Assembly: GCA_028293125.1 (NCBI GenBank) | Contig: JAQGPJ010000021.1 | Location: forward strand, 62,001 to 126,000 | Length of the DNA stretch: 64,000 nucleotides | Origin: Verrucomicrobiales bacterium | GTDB taxonomy: Bacteria; Verrucomicrobiota; Verrucomicrobiia; Verrucomicrobiales; V1-33 | Reading direction: 5' to 3' | Shown: piece after piece, positions 60,701-64,000 of the stretch | Layout of the letters: each line of letters begins with the position of its first letter | Position numbering within the stretch: the stretch's first letter is position 1 | Position numbers and translations under genes: made by a program | The notes under the pieces: model-generated | What the model saw: the letters and a program-made list of their open reading frames with translations, nothing else | Database searches by the model: none | What the model was told of the DNA's origin: nothing

Positions 60701-61404
60701 CCGTTCAGGCTCAGCGTTACAGACATGGGGCTTGTGGAGAAGGCTCCGCTGGGAGCGCTGAAGACCACCTCACCCGCGGCCACGCCATTACCGGTGAAAT
60801 TGTTGGCCTCGCCCGGCGTCGGGGTGCTGTAAAAACCGGTCGCCGTTTTGGTGCCGACCACAGAGGTGAGCGGCGGCGTCGCCGTGGTATTCACGTCCGA
60901 GTTATCGCGTCCCCACGACACATCCGCCGTCTGCGCAGGATAGTTGACGAAGGAAGAGACGGCGGCGTTGTCAGCCTTCAGCAGCGACAGAGTGCCGCCG
61001 CCGGTCGGGAGGGTGAAGCTGGTGTGCAGCGGAGCCGTCACCACTATCCGGTTTTTACCGGAGGCCCAGACCAGCAGCCGGTCATCCGGCATCACCTGCA
61101 CGGACGGGAAAGCCCAGGTGTTGGTGCCGTCCGTCAGCTTGTATCCCGCCAGGCTTGCGGCAGTGGTCATATTGGGATTGTAGATTTCAACCCACGGCTG
61201 GAGAGTGCCGTCCTCGTCCACGGCACCCTTGGTGTTGATGGCCAGGAACTCGTTGATCTGGGGTGACTGGGCCAGGCTGGGCAGAATGCAGCAGCCCAGA
61301 GTCAGGAGGATCATCACCATCAGACCGGATAAACTGCTCATTCGAACAGCCATCCAGCAGCGCGGAGGAGAGGGCGGAGGGAGGTGAAAGTACGTTGGGT
61401 TCAT
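57733..61404 (-). CDS. CotH-kinase family protein with lamin-tail domains
   Basis: The protein has 1,223 residues from the ATG at 61404 (MNPTYFHLP; a longer frame to 61476 exists), with a signal peptide around LMVMILLTLGCCILPSLAQ. In order: lamin-tail domain (INEFLAINTKGAVDEDG ... WVEIYNPN, about 50-180), chitobiase/FN3-like domain, CotH kinase domain (about 300-700), a second chitobiase-type domain (GTIYYTTDGSDPR), a second lamin-tail domain (ISEINYHPSD ... FVEIRNVSG) and an Ig-like/TSP3-type end. In the kinase core, LLNTWSFNVDALRLSGYW and PGPVWDFDRALSS hold the N-x-D and W-D-F-D residues of CotH-type atypical kinases, so activity is plausible. It is probably surface-exposed, phosphorylating or modifying envelope proteins. 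Confidence 0.85.
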   Translation of the reverse strand: MNPTYFHLPPPSPPRCWMAVRMSSLSGLMVMILLTLGCCILPSLAQSPQINEFLAINTKGAVDEDGTLQPWVEIYNPNMTTAASLAGYKLTDGTNTWAFPSVQVMPDDRLLVWASGKNRIVVTAPLHTSFTLPTGGGTLSLLKADNAAVSSFVNYPAQTADVSWGRDNSDVNTTATPPLTSVVGTKTATGFYSTPTPGEANNFTGNGVAAGEVVFSAPSGAFSTSPMSVTLSLNGAAPDAVIRYTLSTTSANVRLSLPDATSPVYSAPLNITGTTLVRARVFQPGKLPGATATRGYLLLNANAVNFSSSMPIVVVSNFGGAIPADGDQASYMWVWEPAAPDNRSRFSNPPTLFNRTVIDRRGSSTLDNAKPSLNLETRTQSNEEEEEISFLGMPAHSDWVLYAPYSFDPSLLHNPFMYALSNSIGRYAVRNKPAEVFLKTTGTPLSFTGATTGDYFGIYNVMEKIRRNSDRVDIEKLEMYDNDEVPKTGGYIFKVDRLDPGDTGFSAGGQTLAYYYPKEKDLKSPQRDPQEKFLTSYITAFNTALQKTTFTDPALGYAPYLDVDAAIDHHLLNTWSFNVDALRLSGYWTKDRGGKMFPGPVWDFDRALSSTDGRDVNPKIWRSANGDSTDFFNYPWWNRLFRDPDFYQKYIDRWQSLRRGGAFAETTINALLDDLNSQMSAEAVDRDFKRWRQTKRAWTGAYALHPVPTGSQAAEVQRLKDYLQVRANFFDTQWVAPPDTATAAGYVPSGTMITLTGPAAGTIYYTTDGSDPRLPGGAAPAPGAMAYTGPITINANVRLRARVYNPAFTALKGAGNPPLISTWSGILDRSYTIDPAAVPGDIVISEINYHPSDATPAELAVNGGWGDKDFEFVEIRNVSGHAVSLNGAAFTAGITYPFTGAAARSLASGETLIIASNPTAFTARYGATLQVAGPFSGDLANSSETITLNSAFNLPIASVTYSDKWAPTSDGDGYSLAAYNVFPDDINAAGAWKASAALKGSPGAWDAASLAFTAGPDVTAAGTLSLAGMPLADLSAGAPIWAWSKTSGPGEVTFGSPSAPATTATFSAAGTYVLRLSLTYNGLTTTDELKAVVSLTETVASWLAAHPGIGSLTDDFDRDGLSNLMEFSLISDPSVPNSGDPPTITVENDRLALTFPRRKAGSGVAYAVEISNDLTAFRAANPGELTETVTADNGVSETVKVNDTVTRTAEPRRFLRLKVATTP

Positions 61405-61638
61405 AACGTTTCGGGGGGAGGGGTTTTCCTCCGGAACAAACGCCATTGGAGAAGCGTGCCCGGAAAGAATCTTCAATTTAGCATCTTCCGGTGGGAATTT
61501 GAAGCTTTTTAATTGCTTTAATGCTGCTTTGGGAGGCTAAAATTAAATTTTTAATGCCCCATTGAAGATTTTCTCATACACGTTTCTCCGTTCCTGATTC
61601 CCATGGAAGTCCAAGGCGGCAGAGGGTAAACCAGGACT
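61405..61638. other. Divergent intergenic region with AT-rich centre
   Basis: About 235 bp between the CotH and glycosyltransferase genes. The stretch at 61500-61560 is strikingly AT-rich for this genome and probably holds both promoters. No specific boxes are confidently assigned. Confidence 0.35.
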
Positions 61639-62367
61639 ATGCAGCTGAGCATTGTCATACCGGCTTGGAATGAGGAGAAGCTTTTACCCTCCACCCTGTC
61701 CGCCATCCGCACGGCGGCGGAGCTCTCCCTGTCCCCCGCCGGGATTGGGTGGGAGCTGATCGTCTGCGACAACAACTCCACGGACCGCACAGCGGAACTG
61801 GCCCGCGGCGCTGGGGCGCGGGTGGTGTTCGAACCCCTGAATCAGATCGGACGCGCCCGCAACACCGGGGCCGCCTCCGCCGGGGGTGACTGGATTCTGT
61901 TTGTGGACGCCGACTCCCTGCCCTCCCCCGCACTGTTCGCCGATCTGGCCCGGACGCTGCAGGATGACAAGGTGCTGGGCGGCGGCAGCCTGCTGCGGAT
62001 GGAGACCGACCACCCCGGAGCGCAGTTCATTCTGAATTTCTGGGGTTTCATCTCCCGCCGGCTGAAGTACGCCGCCGGATCGTTCCTGTTTGTCCGCAAC
62101 GCCGCCTTCCAGGAAAGCGGCGGCTTTGACCCCGCCTTATTCGCCGCGGAGGAGATCGATCTCTGCAAGCGCCTGAAAAAAATCGCCCGCCGTCAGCGCC
62201 GACGGATGGTTATTCTATGCGGTCATCCCATGGAGACGTCCGCCCGGAAGCTGACCATGCACAGCGCCGCCGCCCATTTTGCCTTCATGCTCCGCACCGC
62301 CCTCAGCGGCGGACGCACCCTGCGGAGGAAGGAAGCCTGCGCCATCTGGTACGACGGTCAGCGTTGA
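61639..62367 (+). CDS. Family 2 glycosyltransferase
   Basis: The protein has 242 residues. The N-terminal GT-A fold has SIVIPAWNEEKLLPSTL, ELIVCDNNSTDRTAELA (UDP-binding) and GDWILFVDADSLPSP with the DxD-type metal site (VDAD). FAAEEIDLCKRLKKIARR fits the acceptor-side [ED]D..L motif as E-E-I-D-L. No membrane helix is visible, so it is cytosolic or peripheral, unlike polyprenyl-phosphate mannosyltransferases with a helical tail. The sugar and acceptor are unknown. It stands alone, convergent with the next gene. Confidence 0.88.
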   Translation: MQLSIVIPAWNEEKLLPSTLSAIRTAAELSLSPAGIGWELIVCDNNSTDRTAELARGAGARVVFEPLNQIGRARNTGAASAGGDWILFVDADSLPSPALFADLARTLQDDKVLGGGSLLRMETDHPGAQFILNFWGFISRRLKYAAGSFLFVRNAAFQESGGFDPALFAAEEIDLCKRLKKIARRQRRRMVILCGHPMETSARKLTMHSAAAHFAFMLRTALSGGRTLRRKEACAIWYDGQR

Positions 62368-62396
62368 CTTTCACTCCTGGACGGAGAAAACCCGCG

Positions 62397-63893
62397 TCAG
62401 CCGGGGGCCTGCCATCTGGCGGCGGCCTTTTCCAGTTCAGCGGCGAAGGCGGGATCCGTGGAGTTCTGAAGCGTCACCGCATTGGTGGCGGGATTCAGAA
62501 TCAGCCGGATGATGCGCCGGGGATCCGTCACCGTGAATTGGTTGGGCACGGCATCGTAATCCGCTCGCCACGGAATGGAGAACCGCTGCATGAGGCTGCG
62601 GCGCAGGATGTCGAAAAACTCCCGCGCGTCCTGATCCGTGCGCCAAGCGGTTTTCCAGAACACCTGATCACCGAAAGTCTCCGGCCCTTTCCAGACCAGA
62701 TAACGGTCGCCCATCCAGCCTTCGGAGGCCACGGTGGCGGAATCCACGTCAAACCAGCTGCGCAGAATGATGTAGGCACCGAATTCTCCGGCGGTGTTGG
62801 CGAAATAAGGGGCTGCCCCGGCGACCATGGGATCGGGCAGACTGATGTCGACCGGCGTGAACGGGGTGGGACCCAAATACAGGGTCTCGGGATGCATGAC
62901 CTCCGAGGTGGTGCGCGGTGGGCGGGCGTAGGCGGCATTCAGCGCGGTCAGACCGCCCTTGCCATGGCCAATGACGGCCTCGGCAAACAGGCTGCCTTTA
63001 TCATGGGTGAATTTCCAGATTTCCGACAGATAGGCCGGAGCGCTGCTGGAACTGGGACCGGGTGCGGGAGTGCCCGCGCGGTCAAAATTCTGCGCCATCT
63101 GGTCGGTGATGCTGAAGCGCACGCGGGCGGAGTTGGCATCGCCGTTCACCAGGGACAGGGCCGCGATTGCAGCGTCATCGTTGCCGGTGTCGTAATGGTT
63201 CTGCCGCGTCAGGGGAAACTGCGCCAACAGCGCCGGAGCGAGCGCGCTGATGAACAGCTCGCGTCCGTCCGCCCGCATCAGCGAAGCCTCCTGGCGGTAA
63301 AACAGGGTATTGGTTTCCTGCTGGTAAAATCCCCCGCTGGTCATGGAGGCCAGACTGGCCATGGAGGCGCGGTAGTCGAAAAGCTCGTTCGTCATCCCCA
63401 TGGCCACGGCGGCGCGGGCGCGGGCATCCGCCGAGGGTTCCGGCAGGGCGGCATTCACGCTCTGCGTGATTTTCGTCAAAATGTCATCCAGCGGCACCGG
63501 CTGGAGCTTGAGCGGCGGATCGAAGATCAAGCCGCGCTGGCCGGTGAATTTGGTGATCAGGTCCGCCGGCGTGGGAGGGGGCTTGGAGGCCTCGATGGTG
63601 GCGTTCAGTTCAGCCACTTTGGCCTGCAGGGACCCGTTTTCCTGCTGCACAGCGAGGAGTTGCTTCTGAAGATCGGCGTTCTGCTCCAGCAAGGCATTGT
63701 CCGTCACTCCCTGAGGAGCCGCGGCCGCGGAGCCACCGGAGGCGGACTGGGAGGCAGGCGCGCCGGGACCGGCCACCGTTTCCGCCGGATGCCGGAGACG
63801 CGCCTGCCAGTGGTTTTCACGCCAGAGGAAAAGGCCCGCCGCGGTGGCGGCCACCACAAGATTGGCCAGGGTTTTCTGAGGAGAGGAGGACAT
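62397..63893 (-). CDS. Membrane-anchored protein with a degenerate metallopeptidase-like domain
   Basis: The protein has 498 residues from the ATG at 63893 (MSSSPQKT); a frame start at 63992 adds 33 residues that look non-coding. One N-terminal membrane helix (TLANLVVAATAAGLFLW) is followed by an Ala/Ser-rich linker and a coiled coil (about 65-100, NADLQKQLLAVQQENGSLQA). The centre (about 165-250) reads GGFYQQETNTLFYRQEAS, ELFISALAPALLAQFPLT and IAALSLVNGDANSARVRF. This follows the order GFYDxxTxTLYV, HExTHALQDQ, ALxALVEGDA of a putative zinc-metallopeptidase family, but the HExxH residues are absent, so it should be inactive. The C-terminal 200 residues are unassigned. The similarity is my inference from pattern. 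Confidence 0.55.
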   Translation of the reverse strand: MSSSPQKTLANLVVAATAAGLFLWRENHWQARLRHPAETVAGPGAPASQSASGGSAAAAPQGVTDNALLEQNADLQKQLLAVQQENGSLQAKVAELNATIEASKPPPTPADLITKFTGQRGLIFDPPLKLQPVPLDDILTKITQSVNAALPEPSADARARAAVAMGMTNELFDYRASMASLASMTSGGFYQQETNTLFYRQEASLMRADGRELFISALAPALLAQFPLTRQNHYDTGNDDAAIAALSLVNGDANSARVRFSITDQMAQNFDRAGTPAPGPSSSSAPAYLSEIWKFTHDKGSLFAEAVIGHGKGGLTALNAAYARPPRTTSEVMHPETLYLGPTPFTPVDISLPDPMVAGAAPYFANTAGEFGAYIILRSWFDVDSATVASEGWMGDRYLVWKGPETFGDQVFWKTAWRTDQDAREFFDILRRSLMQRFSIPWRADYDAVPNQFTVTDPRRIIRLILNPATNAVTLQNSTDPAFAAELEKAAARWQAPG

Positions 63894-64000
63894 GAGGGTG
63901 CGGAAAAGAATTCGGAGACGGACATTCAGGACGGGAGCAAGCCTGTGTCTCCATAGCTCCCGCGCCGTCCATGCATCCTGCGACCGGGGCAAGCGCGGAT

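Noticed and set aside
61820-61840. tRNA T-loop-like GTTCGAACCCC
   Set aside because: It lies inside the glycosyltransferase coding sequence, with no cloverleaf around it.

Overview
The window is high-GC chromosomal DNA from a Gram-negative bacterium, most probably of the Verrucomicrobia (PVC group). The indications are a DUF1501 protein, a PEP-CTERM tail, an ECF sigma factor with a membrane-anchored C-terminal extension, giant secreted repeat proteins whose C-termini follow a verrucomicrobial style, CotH/lamin-tail proteins, menaquinone genes and AddAB-type recombination genes. No rRNA, tRNA, CRISPR array or recognisable insertion sequence was seen.

Layout. 1-4.7 kb: the end of a DUF1501 gene, a broken PEP-CTERM gene and a seven-repeat RCC1 propeller protein. 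4.8-18 kb: information processing and signalling, with a Ski2-like helicase, an AddB/AddA pair, a two-component system, an orphan ParA and LexA. 18-24.3 kb: an envelope-glycan sugar transferase, aroD, and a minus-strand cluster of a cation exporter, menA and a fused menC-menE. 24.3-29.3 kb: small or decayed genes, an unusual protein with 21-residue Trp repeats, and the overlapping xseB-dxs pair. 29.5-33.1 kb: an ECF-type sigma factor with a long C-terminal extension and a secreted protein of unknown function.

33.4-39.1 kb holds the most interesting block. Two small proteins sharing a W-x-D-Q-x4-F-x-E motif and a coiled-coil protein precede a 1,318-residue membrane-anchored FtsK/SpoIIIE-type ATPase. 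This looks like a reduced type VII (ESX/WXG100)-like export module in a diderm bacterium. A MarC-family membrane protein follows. 39.1-41.6 kb is a gene-poor stretch with a tyrosine recombinase, a TPR remnant and a DUF4279-like gene, bounded by two identical 24-bp sequences in inverted orientation.

41.6-64 kb: a TrhO-RluA fusion (tRNA hydroxylase plus pseudouridine synthase), a lipase-like hydrolase, an OmpA-domain protein, an 1,819-residue duplicated repeat protein, a DUF3472 protein, a MATE transporter, an AsmA-like protein, a CotH-family protein, a glycosyltransferase and a degenerate metallopeptidase-like protein. A second theme is short heptanucleotide arrays (TGAAAAC, TGAACCC, TGAGCCC, TTATTAG types) in at least eight intergenic places. 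Several lie directly against gene 3' ends, and two supply the stop codon.
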